Below are positions 18,528 through 27,607 of a stretch of 64,000 nt of DNA, piece after piece. Within the stretch, counting starts at the first letter, position 1; the number at the start of each line of letters is the position of its first letter. The stretch lies in assembly GCA_021732995.1 (NCBI GenBank), contig JAKFWA010000024.1:62001-126000 (forward strand). The letters run 5' to 3'. The translations under genes were made by a program, and so were the position numbers. Source of the DNA: Planctomycetaceae bacterium. Its GTDB lineage: Bacteria; Planctomycetota; Planctomycetia; Planctomycetales; Planctomycetaceae. The notes beneath the pieces are model-generated. The model was not told the DNA's origin, did no database searches, and worked only from the letters and a program-made list of their open reading frames with translations.

Positions 18528-20804
18528 TTACTTCTTCTCGGGCGGGTTTACGCGGATCGCAATCGGTTCGGAAACGACGATATCCACAATATCGGTCGGA
18601 GCAGCCGTTGCCGTTGCCTTTTTGACTTGTGCCGCCGCATTGGTCACAGCAGCGGCGGCAACTTTCTGTTTGGCAGTCGCGGCTTCGACGGCCTTGTCCG
18701 CTTCGGCTTTGGTCTCAGCAGTTGCGGCCGCGGCAGCTTCCATCAACTTCTTCAGCTCAGCGTCAGCGGCGGTGAGTTCTTCCTGAGCTTTCTTGTGAGC
18801 CTCTTCCGCGACGGGAATGGCATCGGGCCGGTGTCGATACTTGGCAACCGCGCCGCCGTAGAACGCAATCAGGTAGTCGCCAGGCGCGACCTTCAACGCG
18901 GCGGTATCCAGGACCGCTTGAGACTGATCGGCGTTGATCTGCACATCAAACTGCGGAGCACGATCGAAGCCAGCCCCCATCGTCTTGAGTTGCAGGACCG
19001 CACCGGAGAACTCACTGCGACGGGTGTGATTGAGCGGAACGGTCAGCTTCTCACCGGCTGTCACGGTCAACACATCCTTGTTGGGCGTGCTCAACGACAG
19101 CGGAGTGAATTCCAAACCGCTGACCGAAACAGGGATGTCGGCGAATAACCGTGGGCTGGGAATCTCGCCCCAGGAATCCGGAATCGGCCAGGCATGCGAC
19201 GCCAGTCGACCGGTCCGAGTCACAACTTCATCGTTGATCTTGGCTCGACCAATGAAGTTGGCACTGCCGATGACTCGCGGTGCGTTTTGGTGCGCGGTGA
19301 CCAGCATCAGGCCGCGCGACTGACCAGCCGGAATCTTCAGGCCACTGGCAGTCACGCCTTCCGGCAGACCTTCCAGCGCCAGTTCGATGTCGCCATCAAA
19401 GCCATCCCGTCGGATCGCGACGACTTCCAGAGCCATCGTGGCGCCACCACGCAAAGCCAGCGGCTTCGAGACCGCATTCCGGTCCCCATTGCGCAATTCC
19501 ATGTGCAGCGCCCAGGCGACGACTGCAAAGTCGGGAGCCGCCTTGCGAATCACCAACCGATAAATGTTCTTCGGATCGTTGCGCGTGCCGCCAAACAAGT
19601 CCGAGAGCTGCAGGCGATGCAGGCCGTCTTCCTTGATCTCTACCTTGCCGAGGATGTCTGCGCTGCCCGCGTTGTACGGAGGACCGTCATAAGCATAACC
19701 GTTGCTCGACACCTTCACGGGACTGGGAATGTCACTGAGTTCCGCGATGTCCGTCAGCTTTTCTGTATCGCCCGTGCGAGCCACATGCTGCACGAGGATC
19801 GACGGATCGGTCGGCAAACCGAATCGCTCCGAACCAACCTCAACCCACCAGACCTCGCCCTTCTTGGCTTCAAACTCAAAGACATCGACATCAGCCGCCG
19901 GGTAGAAGCTGCCCGCGATGTCGCACGGCAGAGTAATCTTCTGAGCCTTCGTGCGATCGTTGTTCGGTTCGGCCTCGGCGACTTCCGCCTGCTCCTTCAA
20001 ACCTTGCGGCGGCCAGGAGAACGAATTCACCGGCTTGGTCGATGGCATGCGCACGATCGGTGCTCCGGGCGTCAGTTCCGACACGCCCAGCCGGTAGTAG
20101 TAGGCAGGTCCGCCTTTGAAGGTGAGTTCATGCACCTTGATCACATACTTGCCGTCGGCAGGCACGTTGAAATCCAGAACTCCGCCGCGACGTTCGACAA
20201 GCAGATCGCGTCCGGCGGCGTCGGCGACGATCACCACCGCATCGAGCTTCGAGTCAATGCCGCGCGTCGCGCAGTCCACGATGATGCGTTGCCCCTTGCG
20301 GGCTTCGAAGCTGTAGAAGTCGACGGCACGCTGCGTCATCGTCGCGTTGCAGATCGAGTTGACTGGCAACTCCAACGCCGTCGACAGCGTCGTATTGGGC
20401 TTCGTCTGAGACACCTCGTTGAGTGTGCCCACACAGAACGCTCGCGACGACGAAATCCCCAATCGCGTCATCACGCGCGATTCATAGATCCCGGGTGGGC
20501 AATCACCAGCAATCGAGACCACGTACTTGTTCGGTTCCGGTTGACCGGCAGCGTTCAGCTTGCGAGTCGCCTTGATGCGCGGATCAGAAAACGTGAGCGC
20601 ATCGGCGTCTTCGATGTGTTCGCCGCTGATCGTCACATCGACCTCAGACCCGACTTTGGCGCCCATTGGTTGGGTGGTTAATAGCCTTGGGGCAGGCAGA
20701 CCGACCGACTGGGCGAAGACCGGGGCTGTTAGAAGTAGCGCGCTGCAGGTTGCGCCAAAGGACAGAAAGGACCTCAGGGACCAAAGGTAGTTGGCACCGA
20801 TCAT
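18528..20804 (-). CDS. Secreted protein with bacterial pre-peptidase C-terminal (PPC) domains
   Basis: This is a 758-aa exported protein. The signal peptide ends near LLLTAPVFAQS. An Ig-like domain follows (LLTTQPMGAKVGSEVDVTISG). Two PPC-type beta-sandwich domains come next: VDFYSFEARKGQRIIVDC and VDVFEFEAKKGEVWWVEV. Residues 650-740 are Ala/Lys/Glu-rich and probably coiled-coil. The start overlaps the four-helix gene by 4 bp. The signal-peptide code contains one copy of the 22-bp direct repeat (20765-20786), which suggests the original 5' end was altered when the four-helix gene arrived. It lies between DUF1549 and DUF1501 genes, a standard planctomycete trio. Confidence 0.82.
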   Translation of the reverse strand: MIGANYLWSLRSFLSFGATCSALLLTAPVFAQSVGLPAPRLLTTQPMGAKVGSEVDVTISGEHIEDADALTFSDPRIKATRKLNAAGQPEPNKYVVSIAGDCPPGIYESRVMTRLGISSSRAFCVGTLNEVSQTKPNTTLSTALELPVNSICNATMTQRAVDFYSFEARKGQRIIVDCATRGIDSKLDAVVIVADAAGRDLLVERRGGVLDFNVPADGKYVIKVHELTFKGGPAYYYRLGVSELTPGAPIVRMPSTKPVNSFSWPPQGLKEQAEVAEAEPNNDRTKAQKITLPCDIAGSFYPAADVDVFEFEAKKGEVWWVEVGSERFGLPTDPSILVQHVARTGDTEKLTDIAELSDIPSPVKVSSNGYAYDGPPYNAGSADILGKVEIKEDGLHRLQLSDLFGGTRNDPKNIYRLVIRKAAPDFAVVAWALHMELRNGDRNAVSKPLALRGGATMALEVVAIRRDGFDGDIELALEGLPEGVTASGLKIPAGQSRGLMLVTAHQNAPRVIGSANFIGRAKINDEVVTRTGRLASHAWPIPDSWGEIPSPRLFADIPVSVSGLEFTPLSLSTPNKDVLTVTAGEKLTVPLNHTRRSEFSGAVLQLKTMGAGFDRAPQFDVQINADQSQAVLDTAALKVAPGDYLIAFYGGAVAKYRHRPDAIPVAEEAHKKAQEELTAADAELKKLMEAAAAATAETKAEADKAVEAATAKQKVAAAAVTNAAAQVKKATATAAPTDIVDIVVSEPIAIRVNPPEKK
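20765..20786. repeat. 22-bp direct repeat, right-hand copy (inside PPC gene)
   Basis: These 22 bases are identical to 21378-21399 (minus-strand core CTTTGGTCCCTGAGGTCC). Here they encode part of the PPC protein's signal peptide (WSLRSF). The other copy carries the start of the four-helix gene in a different reading frame. The two copies bracket the four-helix gene. Confidence 0.85.
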
Positions 20805-21397
20805 TGGCTTCTCCGTTGATGATTCCGTGAAGCGACCCGTGCACGGGTCATGGCTTCGCGGAGACCGCCTTCTTTGAGGAAGGTTTGTTCCAAAGTTTTT
20901 AGTTGCTGATCCAGCAGATAATTCGTGAGTTTGATCAACCCGATGATGACGTTCGCACAGATCGCGAGGTCATCGTGTTCAATTCCTTTGCGGAAGGTTT
21001 CGTAGTTGGCTCCCGGTGTGCGATTCAGTTCTCTCAGTCGCTGCGTGTAAGGATGCTGACGATCCCATTCTTCCAATCGGCGAGTTCTCAGGAAGTCGCG
21101 ATAGTCTTCGAGTAGCTCTTCCAGACTAGCTCGCGCGATGTTGGTGAGTTTGATTTCCATTTCTCTGGACGTTCCGGAAGCCTGACTACCTTCGACGATA
21201 TTCTGTTTGCCGGAGCAGGCGGCTTGAATCATTTGGTCATAAGTGCGATCTCGTTTGTCGAGGAAGCGGCTGCAAAAGTAGACGGTCGCGTCATAGACGA
21301 TCTGTGATTTCTGGTAGGACAGCAGGTTTTGATAGCCGCCGTGCGGTGGAATAAAGCCCGGCTGAGTTGAAGGGTCGGAAAGGACCTCAGGGACCAA
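20801..21397 (-). CDS. Four-helix-bundle protein with suffix domain (23S rRNA IVS-type family)
   Basis: This 198-aa protein starts with TTG; upstream in-frame codons reach a stop with no ATG. It begins with FIPPHGGYQNLLSYQKSQIVYDATVYFC and has the helix segment DQMIQAACSGKQNIVEGSQ and SLEELLEDYRDFLR. These are typical of the four-helix-bundle family related to proteins encoded in 23S rRNA intervening sequences. It ends with a suffix EGGLREAMTRARVASR. The function is not established; related proteins are structural or RNA-associated. The gene is flanked by 22-bp direct repeats and sits inside a DUF1549-PPC-DUF1501 operon to which it does not belong functionally, which suggests a mobile insertion. 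Confidence 0.85.
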   Translation of the reverse strand: MVPEVLSDPSTQPGFIPPHGGYQNLLSYQKSQIVYDATVYFCSRFLDKRDRTYDQMIQAACSGKQNIVEGSQASGTSREMEIKLTNIARASLEELLEDYRDFLRTRRLEEWDRQHPYTQRLRELNRTPGANYETFRKGIEHDDLAICANVIIGLIKLTNYLLDQQLKTLEQTFLKEGGLREAMTRARVASRNHQRRSQ

Positions 21398-21399
21398 AG
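21378..21399. repeat. 22-bp direct repeat, left-hand copy (start of four-helix gene)
   Basis: This copy is identical over 22 bases to 20765-20786. It contains the TTG start and the first codons of the four-helix gene. It is immediately preceded, in minus-strand sense, by a degenerate purine repeat (21421-21450). Confidence 0.85.
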
Positions 21400-21420
21400 A
21401 ACTTTTGCGGCGTTCTTCTT

Positions 21421-21450
21421 TCCTTTATGTCCTTTTCGTCCCTTCTATCC
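21421..21450. repeat. Degenerate 10-mer repeat upstream of the four-helix gene
   Basis: Three imperfect 10-base units are seen on the plus strand: TCCTTTATGT, CCTTTTCGTC, CCTTCTATCC. They sit between the DUF1549 stop and the four-helix start and provide purine-rich sequence on the transcribed strand. They may be part of the inserted cassette. Confidence 0.5.
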
Positions 21451-21463
21451 GACATGACAGCCT

Positions 21464-23677
21464 CTAATGATTGAACAAAAACTCTTTCGTATTAATCAAC
21501 GCCCAGATCAGGTCCTGATAATTTGCATTGGCGGCGGTTCCGGGTTCGTTCAGATATTCAATCGCTGTCTTTAATTCTTGCGGCCGAGGCTCTCGTGAGA
21601 ACGCCGCCAGGTACAACTCTCGCACCTTGGCTTCAGCGGGTTTGTCTTCTTTGGAAAGGCGTTCGGCGCGGCCGGTTGCTGCGGCGAGCTTGGCTTTCAT
21701 TTCAGGAGCGTTCAGCAAGTGCAGGCTTTGAGCGAGGCTTGAAGACTGCACGCGTTCGCACTCGCAAACGCTCTCACCTTGAGGTCGTCCGAAGACTCGC
21801 AGGAACTGCGACGATGCGTTGTAGCTGTTGTCTGGTAACCCAACGGCTCGAGTGCCGGGTGGCAGGTTGGCGAAGTCCGTCTGAGTTCCTGCCAGTCGAT
21901 CGATTGCGTCGAGTAACACCTCCGCCTGCAGGCGCCGCGGGTAGTAACGCGAGTAATTCTGCTGGTCGACGATGTTATGTTCGTTCGGGACCTCGCTGAG
22001 TTGATACGCGCGAGACTGCGTCATCACGCGCACCAGTTCTTTGAGATCAAAGTTACTGGCGATGAAGTGCTTTTCCAGAGCGTCTAGCAACGCGGGATTC
22101 GTCGGAGGGTTCGTGTCGCGAATGTCGTCTTCCGGTTCGATCAGACCTCGCACGAAGAAGTGCTTCCAGTAGCGGTTCACCAATGACTTCGCGAAGAACG
22201 GGTTGTTCTTCTGACTCATCCAGTCGGCGAGTTTCAAACGCGGATCTTCGTCAGCGGCAATGGCGGGGATCGCATCACCCAGCGCTGCCGGCTTGAGCGG
22301 CACGCCGGTCTTCATGTTGGCGGCGGTCGCAATTCCGCGTTTGTGGAAGATCAGGTCTTCACCGCGCGTGCTTGACGGCTTGCGCCCGACCTGACTGAAG
22401 AAAGCGACCAGCGAGTAGTAATCATCCTGGCTCCAGCGTTCGAACGGATGATGATGGCATTGAGCACATTGCATCCGCACGCCGAGGAACAATTGGGCAA
22501 CGTCTTCAATCTGCTGCTTGGGTTCTTTGACTCGCTTGTACCACGCAACCGGCGGATTACCGATCACAGTGCCCGTGGCTGCCAGCACTTCGCGCACAAA
22601 CTGGTCGTAAGGCTTGTTGGCGAGGAAACTGTCGCGCACCCACGCATGAAAAGCGAAGTTCGAAACTGTGTCGCTGGCATCGTCACGACGATTCTTCAGC
22701 AACGCGGTCCACTTGTTGGCGAAGAAGTCCGCGTAGTCAGGACTGCGGAGCATCTCGTCGATGAACTTGTCGCGCTTGTCAGCATCCGTGCTGGCCAGAA
22801 ACGCGGCAGCTTCCTCTTCAGTCGGCAGGCGGCCGCCGATGTCCAGCGCGACGCGACGCAGGAACGTCGCGTCATCGCAAACTGCAGACGGCGGAATGCC
22901 CAGCGACCGCAGATTTGCGAACACGTGCTCGTCAACAAAGTTCTTCGGCGAGGGAATGTTCTCAACCGGAGCACCCAACGGCACTGACGCGCTGTAAACC
23001 GCGACTTGGCCTTGATACCTCACCATCACGGCTACGTTGCCGGAGATATCCGAAATCTTCACGAGGCCGCGATCGCTGACATCGGCCATCGCCCTGTCGT
23101 TGGCTTCGTACAGTGCCATGGTAGTGACATCGCGGACGCTGCCATCGGCGTACTTCGCAATCGCCCTGAGTTGCTGCTCGGCGCCGCGCTTGATGGAACC
23201 CTTACCGGGTTGAATCTCGATGGACACCAGATTCGGCGCGGTCTTCAGGTCATTCGGAGCGCCTTGCCGAATCCATTCGCGCAGCAGGGCGTAACCTTCG
23301 GAAGTGGCAGCCAGGCGAATGCCGCCGCCGTGAGGTACCTGCCCCGACGCTTTCATGAGCAATAAGCTACGTTCCGGAACACCCGCAAACAGGCGGCGGC
23401 TGCGGCCCTCTTTGACAAGGTGTTCCAAGTCTTCCTGTGGCTCGAACCCCAGCAGCGACAACTGGAACCCATTCTGCCCGTTGCCCGCCTTCGCGTGGCA
23501 GACCCCGACGTTGCACCCCGCCTTCGTCAGCACCGGCATCACGTCATTGACGAAGCTCACGGGTTGTTCGGCGGTCTTCGCATTGAGCGGCACGCCGAAA
23601 AGACAGCACAAAGCAGCCAGCAAGCCGATGCACTTCGCCCACGGCGGACAAAGTGATCCAGTATTTCGAGTTGGCAT
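21464..23677 (-). CDS. DUF1549/DUF1553 protein with Ig-like domain and haem-type CxxCH motif
   Basis: This protein has 737 aa from an ATG at 23677; GGAAAC lies about 8 nt before it. A GTG at 23707 would add 10 residues. It has a signal peptide ending near PLNAKTAEQ, then a planctomycete-type N-terminal motif CNVGVCHAKAGNGQNGF. A BIG2/Ig-like domain (GKGSIKRGAEQQLRAIAKYADGSVRDVT) follows, then DUF1549. The CAQCHHHPFERWSQDDYY segment has a CxxCH haem-type motif, and a C-terminal DUF1553 domain ends LINTKEFLFNH. It is the first gene of the operon ending in DUF1501 at 16965. Such proteins are exported. Their biochemical role is unsettled. Confidence 0.87.
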   Translation of the reverse strand: MPTRNTGSLCPPWAKCIGLLAALCCLFGVPLNAKTAEQPVSFVNDVMPVLTKAGCNVGVCHAKAGNGQNGFQLSLLGFEPQEDLEHLVKEGRSRRLFAGVPERSLLLMKASGQVPHGGGIRLAATSEGYALLREWIRQGAPNDLKTAPNLVSIEIQPGKGSIKRGAEQQLRAIAKYADGSVRDVTTMALYEANDRAMADVSDRGLVKISDISGNVAVMVRYQGQVAVYSASVPLGAPVENIPSPKNFVDEHVFANLRSLGIPPSAVCDDATFLRRVALDIGGRLPTEEEAAAFLASTDADKRDKFIDEMLRSPDYADFFANKWTALLKNRRDDASDTVSNFAFHAWVRDSFLANKPYDQFVREVLAATGTVIGNPPVAWYKRVKEPKQQIEDVAQLFLGVRMQCAQCHHHPFERWSQDDYYSLVAFFSQVGRKPSSTRGEDLIFHKRGIATAANMKTGVPLKPAALGDAIPAIAADEDPRLKLADWMSQKNNPFFAKSLVNRYWKHFFVRGLIEPEDDIRDTNPPTNPALLDALEKHFIASNFDLKELVRVMTQSRAYQLSEVPNEHNIVDQQNYSRYYPRRLQAEVLLDAIDRLAGTQTDFANLPPGTRAVGLPDNSYNASSQFLRVFGRPQGESVCECERVQSSSLAQSLHLLNAPEMKAKLAAATGRAERLSKEDKPAEAKVRELYLAAFSREPRPQELKTAIEYLNEPGTAANANYQDLIWALINTKEFLFNH

Positions 23678-23848
23678 ATCGTTTCCACGCAAGTCCGGTA
23701 TCGCCACGCAGAGCCACGCACGGCCTGCAGGGGCGCAAATCGCCTAAATATATCAGACGACGCTAATGCGTTCGGCGAATCGTCGTCAATAAGCGGGCGG
23801 GCTCGCGGGAAGCAGATCGGGAAATGCCACAGTCGACGGTTGATCGGG

Positions 23849-25015
23849 CTAGCCAAAGGTGGGCGACAGCGCCGTTTGCAGTGAAGAAGTCGCGGCAAGG
23901 CGATCATTCCGGTCGATGTCACGAAGTGCCTGCTGCAGGCACTCAAGCTGCCGCCGCGTGACGGGAATCGCGGCGGTTTCCTCGGGTTGCTGAGGAATTA
24001 GCGTCGCCACGATCTGCCGCATCAGAGCGTCGAGTCCTGTTCCCGCTGCGGCGGAGAGACAGAGCAAATCAGTGGTCGAGGTTTCCGGCCAGGCACGCGG
24101 CAGGTCGCTCTTGTTGCCGACCAGGAGACTGCGCGGCTGCGACTTGGCGAGGGCCAGCATCTGGGCGTCTTCCGCCGATGGAGGCTGGCTGAGGTCAAAC
24201 ACGAAGCAGGCGCAGTCAGCTTTCGCAAGTGCCCGCTTCGCACGACTGATGCCATCGGCTTCCAGTTCGTCCGAGGTTTCTCGCAGTCCGGCCGTGTCGG
24301 CCAGTTGTATCGGCCAGCCTTCGAACGCCGTGTCGCCGGTTACGACATCGCGCGTGGTGCCGGGTTGGTCGAAGACGATCGCGCGGCGGTACCCGAGCAG
24401 GGCGTTCAATAGAGTGGACTTGCCGACGTTCGGGCGTCCGGCAATCACCACGCGCCACGGTTCTGTCAGATGGAGACCGAACTCGCCCCAGCGAACAAGT
24501 TCCTTGAGTCGCGTTGCCAGTTCATCCGCCTGGGCCACGTTGAGCAAATCTTCGATCGACGTGCGCAAACGCCCTTGCTCCTGACGGAGCAGGTACAGCG
24601 CGGAGCGTTCCGTCGGAGCCTTCGTGAGTGCCACCTGGCACTCAACGTCGAACGGATGAATCGTCTCGCACAACTGTTCTTGCCACGACAGTATCTCGAA
24701 ACCTGCGGACTCCAGATCGTTCAGGATGCGGCGCGGAGCAGCGAGGCCGCCGTGGCAGTTGACCTCGACGGTGACTTCGTCCGTGCGGCAGATCACCAGA
24801 TCCTCGACGATTTCGGTGCCCCAATGTCCGTAGTAAATGCGATCCACTTTCTGTTGCGACAAGGATCGCCTATTCGCCGCTTTGAAGAATTGAGCGAAGG
24901 CGCGATCCAGCAGATCCAGCGGACCTCGAACATTGACGATCGCGACGGCTCCCCGGCCCGGCGGTGTCAACATGGCAGCGGTTGGTCGAACGGACGTTTG
25001 AGGATTCGCAGTCAT
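23849..25015 (-). CDS. MnmE/TrmE-like GTPase lacking the C-terminal cysteine motif
   Basis: This 388-aa protein is related to the tRNA U34-modifying GTPase MnmE. The N-terminal TrmE-like tetrahydrofolate domain is present but shortened (MLTPPGRGAVAIVNVRGP, IYYGHW). The helical region follows, then a complete GTPase domain: P-loop GRPNVGKST at 193-201, the switch PGTTRDVV, DTAGLRE, and NKSD. Normal MnmE is about 450 aa and ends in a catalytic C-x-GK motif. This one ends ...QTALSPTFG with no such cysteine, so it is unlikely to perform the MnmE reaction by itself. It may be a diverged paralogue using the GTPase switch for something else. No mnmG is adjacent. Confidence 0.85.
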   Translation of the reverse strand: MTANPQTSVRPTAAMLTPPGRGAVAIVNVRGPLDLLDRAFAQFFKAANRRSLSQQKVDRIYYGHWGTEIVEDLVICRTDEVTVEVNCHGGLAAPRRILNDLESAGFEILSWQEQLCETIHPFDVECQVALTKAPTERSALYLLRQEQGRLRTSIEDLLNVAQADELATRLKELVRWGEFGLHLTEPWRVVIAGRPNVGKSTLLNALLGYRRAIVFDQPGTTRDVVTGDTAFEGWPIQLADTAGLRETSDELEADGISRAKRALAKADCACFVFDLSQPPSAEDAQMLALAKSQPRSLLVGNKSDLPRAWPETSTTDLLCLSAAAGTGLDALMRQIVATLIPQQPEETAAIPVTRRQLECLQQALRDIDRNDRLAATSSLQTALSPTFG

Positions 25016-25169
25016 AGAGAAGAGCGACGGGCAGTCGTGCAGCTAATCAGTGAGAGTTCGTAGACGGGATTGGTTGAGGATCGTATTCGGCAGGGGTAAC
25101 GTCGTCAGTCCTGTTGATCGCCGCAATCACATCTCGGCTGTCTGAGCACTTCTTCAAGGAGCGTCACCC

Positions 25170-26282
25170 ATGCTACGTCGATCCTTCTTCCTGCACTTCT
25201 GCCTGCTGATGACCTGCGTCGTCTTTGGCTGTGGCAAGGGTGAGCAACCCACCGCGCCGGGTGGTTCCAACGTCACGCCTAAAGGCATGACTGCGAAACG
25301 CATTGTGATTCTGACGAACGGAACCGCTCCCTTCTGGGATGCCGCCGTCGCCGGAGCTCAGGATGCAGCTCGGGATCTGAAGTGCGATCAGGCGGGCTTG
25401 GCAGTCACCGTCGATCGCGGCGACTTCAAGGTGGAAACTCAAATCAACAAGCTGCGGCAGTACGCGAGTTCCAGTGACGTCGTGGCGCTCGGAGTGTCCG
25501 TGATGGACGCCAAAAGCCAGTCCATCATCGATGAACTCAAGAAGCTGCAGGAAGCGGGCGTGAAGATCGTCACGATCGACTCAGACGTTGATCGCGAAAC
25601 GAGTTCCAATGTGCGGTTCGCCTATCTGGGAACCGACAACACGACCGCTGGCAATCAACTCGGCAAGGCTGCCAAGGGGTTGATGGAGTCCGCTACCTAC
25701 GCCGCCTTCGTGGGTGACAAGGGTGCCGCGAACGCGAATGAACGCATCGGTGGTTTCCGCGCCGCGGCGGGCGAAACCTTCAAAGAAAGCGACTTCCTGG
25801 CGGACGCTCCGGACGGTGCGACGAAGGCTCGTTCCAACGTGCGTGACGCATTGGACCGCAATAAGGACGTCAATCTGCTGATCGGCATCTGGTCGTACAA
25901 CACACCGGCGATTGTCGACATCGTCTCGGACCTGAAGGTCCGCGACAAAGTGAAGATCATCGGTTTCGACGCCGATCCACCTGCCATCACCGGCATGAAG
26001 GACAAGATGGTCGACGCGATGGTGGTACAGAACCCCTACCAGATGGGTTATCAGGGCGTGAAGGTCCTGAAGGCTCTGATCGAGAAGGACGATGCTACCG
26101 TCAAGGAAATGTTTCCCAACCACGGCCAGCCCGGCGGTGACATCTATGACACCGGCCTGAAGGTTGTCGTGCCCAATGAAGGCTCGCCGCTGAAGGCTGA
26201 GATGTTCGACAAGAACACCCAGTTCCTGAAGCTCGATGAATTTCAGGAATGGCTGAGCAAGAACAAGCTCACGGGCTCGTGA
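25170..26282 (+). CDS. Sugar ABC transporter substrate-binding lipoprotein
   Basis: This is a 370-aa protein. The signal peptide ends in the lipobox VFGC (Cys near residue 22), so it is a membrane-anchored lipoprotein. The body is the type I periplasmic-binding-protein fold of ribose/xylose binders: KRIVILTNGTAPFWDAAVAGAQDAARDL, GVSVMDAKSQSIIDELKKLQEAGVKIVTIDSDVD, YLGTDNTTAGNQLGKAAKGL and IIGFDADPPAITGM. AAGGAG precedes the ATG by 7 nt. No permease or ATPase gene is adjacent; the neighbours are an MnmE-like gene and an NHL-repeat gene. It is therefore an orphan binder, perhaps serving a transporter elsewhere or acting in sensing. Confidence 0.88.
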   Translation: MLRRSFFLHFCLLMTCVVFGCGKGEQPTAPGGSNVTPKGMTAKRIVILTNGTAPFWDAAVAGAQDAARDLKCDQAGLAVTVDRGDFKVETQINKLRQYASSSDVVALGVSVMDAKSQSIIDELKKLQEAGVKIVTIDSDVDRETSSNVRFAYLGTDNTTAGNQLGKAAKGLMESATYAAFVGDKGAANANERIGGFRAAAGETFKESDFLADAPDGATKARSNVRDALDRNKDVNLLIGIWSYNTPAIVDIVSDLKVRDKVKIIGFDADPPAITGMKDKMVDAMVVQNPYQMGYQGVKVLKALIEKDDATVKEMFPNHGQPGGDIYDTGLKVVVPNEGSPLKAEMFDKNTQFLKLDEFQEWLSKNKLTGS

Positions 26283-26296
26283 TCCGAACCTGACGA

Positions 26297-26349
26297 CCTG
26301 ATCGATCGGTGTGAGCCTCCTCGCTGCGCAGGCTCATCGATCGATCAGG
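26297..26349. terminator. Bidirectional terminator-like hairpin between convergent genes
   Basis: CCTGATCGATCG (26297-26308) pairs perfectly with CGATCGATCAGG (26338-26349). An inner TGAGCC/GGCTCA extends the stem. It lies right after the binding-protein stop and covers the stop codon of the converging NHL gene. There is no long T-run on either side. Confidence 0.7.
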
Positions 26350-27421
26350 CGACCTTCTTCAGGAAGCTCACGCGGCCCGTCGGTACCCACTCGACAACGA
26401 AGATGTTGCCCGCGTGATCGAAGCAGGCATCATGTGGATGGATGAAGCGACCCGGTTGCCAGCGTGCGGTATTGCCGCGCACCGGGAACTTGCCGTCGCC
26501 GAGTACTTCCTTCGTCCACTGCTCGTCATAGCCCAGATGAGTGATGACCTGATTGTCCTTGTTGAACAGGGTGACGCGCGCGTGCAAATCGGGGCACAGC
26601 ATGATTTCACCCCGCGTCTCCAGGTGAGCCGGGAATGAGACTCCATCGACCATACGCAGGAACTTGCCATCTAAGTTGAAGACCTGCAGCCGCGCGTTCG
26701 CTCGATCGCAGACGACGAGTTCTGGTTCTCGCCCCGGGCGATCGTCGAGCCACAAGCCGTGCGGCGTCTTGAACTGACCCGGCTGCTCACCAAAGCCGCC
26801 CCATGACCGGACCCACTTCGCGTCCTTGTCGTATTGATGAATGAAGTGAGCCCCGTAGCCATCGGCGACATAGAAGCCACCGTTCGGCGCGAAGCAGATA
26901 TTCGTCGGCTTGTAGAGCACAGCCGGGTCGTCGTACTTGCCGGTCTCGGTCGGTCGGCCTTTGGTCCAGACCTCTTCGCCCTTCAAGGTCGCCTTCACGA
27001 CGGTGCCCGTCGTCACGCAAAGATAGAGGAACTCTTCGCTGCCTTCTTTGCGAATGTCAATGCCGTGACCGCCGCCGTGATACTGCTTGCCCCAGGATCT
27101 GACGAACTTGCCGTTCGGATCAAACACGGCGATCGAGTCCATCGGCGCTTCGGCCGCGCGTGTGCGATGCTTGATGTAGACGAATCCCTGAGCGTCCACC
27201 GCGACACCATGAGTCTCACCCCACTTGATGTGATCCGGAACTTCTCCCCAGCCGTGAGTCACCTCGTACTTAAACTCACCTGATCCAACGACAGGCGTTT
27301 TGGTCCCGGACTTGTCTGCGGCTCCGACGGCGGTCGGTCCCAGGCTGGCGGTCATGGCGGCGACTCCTGCTGTTTTGATGAACTCACGGCGATTGGACGT
27401 ATCTGCTGAGAACGCGGTCAT
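26345..27421 (-). CDS. NHL-repeat beta-propeller protein, Tat-exported
   Basis: This 358-aa protein has a twin-arginine signal (NRREFIKTAGVAAMTASL, Tat type). Six-bladed propeller repeats of NHL type follow: HGVAVDAQGFVYIKHR, SIAVFDPNGKFVRSWG, TNICFAPNGGFYVADGYG, IHQYDKDAKWVRSWGG, LWLDDRPGREPELVVCDRANARLQVFNLDG. It resembles peptidylamidoglycolate-lyase-like or 6-phosphogluconolactonase-like propellers of planctomycetes. No enzyme activity can be assigned from motifs. It is transcribed alone and converges with the binding-protein gene. Confidence 0.82.
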   Translation of the reverse strand: MTAFSADTSNRREFIKTAGVAAMTASLGPTAVGAADKSGTKTPVVGSGEFKYEVTHGWGEVPDHIKWGETHGVAVDAQGFVYIKHRTRAAEAPMDSIAVFDPNGKFVRSWGKQYHGGGHGIDIRKEGSEEFLYLCVTTGTVVKATLKGEEVWTKGRPTETGKYDDPAVLYKPTNICFAPNGGFYVADGYGAHFIHQYDKDAKWVRSWGGFGEQPGQFKTPHGLWLDDRPGREPELVVCDRANARLQVFNLDGKFLRMVDGVSFPAHLETRGEIMLCPDLHARVTLFNKDNQVITHLGYDEQWTKEVLGDGKFPVRGNTARWQPGRFIHPHDACFDHAGNIFVVEWVPTGRVSFLKKVA

Positions 27422-27607
27422 GGCGGTTCCTCAATCGAGACCAAGAGAAGATCTGACGCAGCACAGCAAACCACGACTCAGTTTGCATCCGTCAGAACTG
27501 CGAATCTGGTGAATCGCTGTCCGCAGCAGTGACAGGCTCCATGAGATTTGAGAGAACCCTTGCGGTTGAATGAACACCCGCCGGGACTGCTGACATAAGC
27601 TACGCCC

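Noticed and set aside
19194-20681. Plus-strand open frame of 495 codons
   Set aside because: Antisense to the PPC gene; composition and lack of motifs mark it as a shadow.
23849-25015. Calling this gene a normal mnmE
   Set aside because: The C-terminal C-x-GK motif and part of the helical domain are missing, so a functional mnmE label is not safe.
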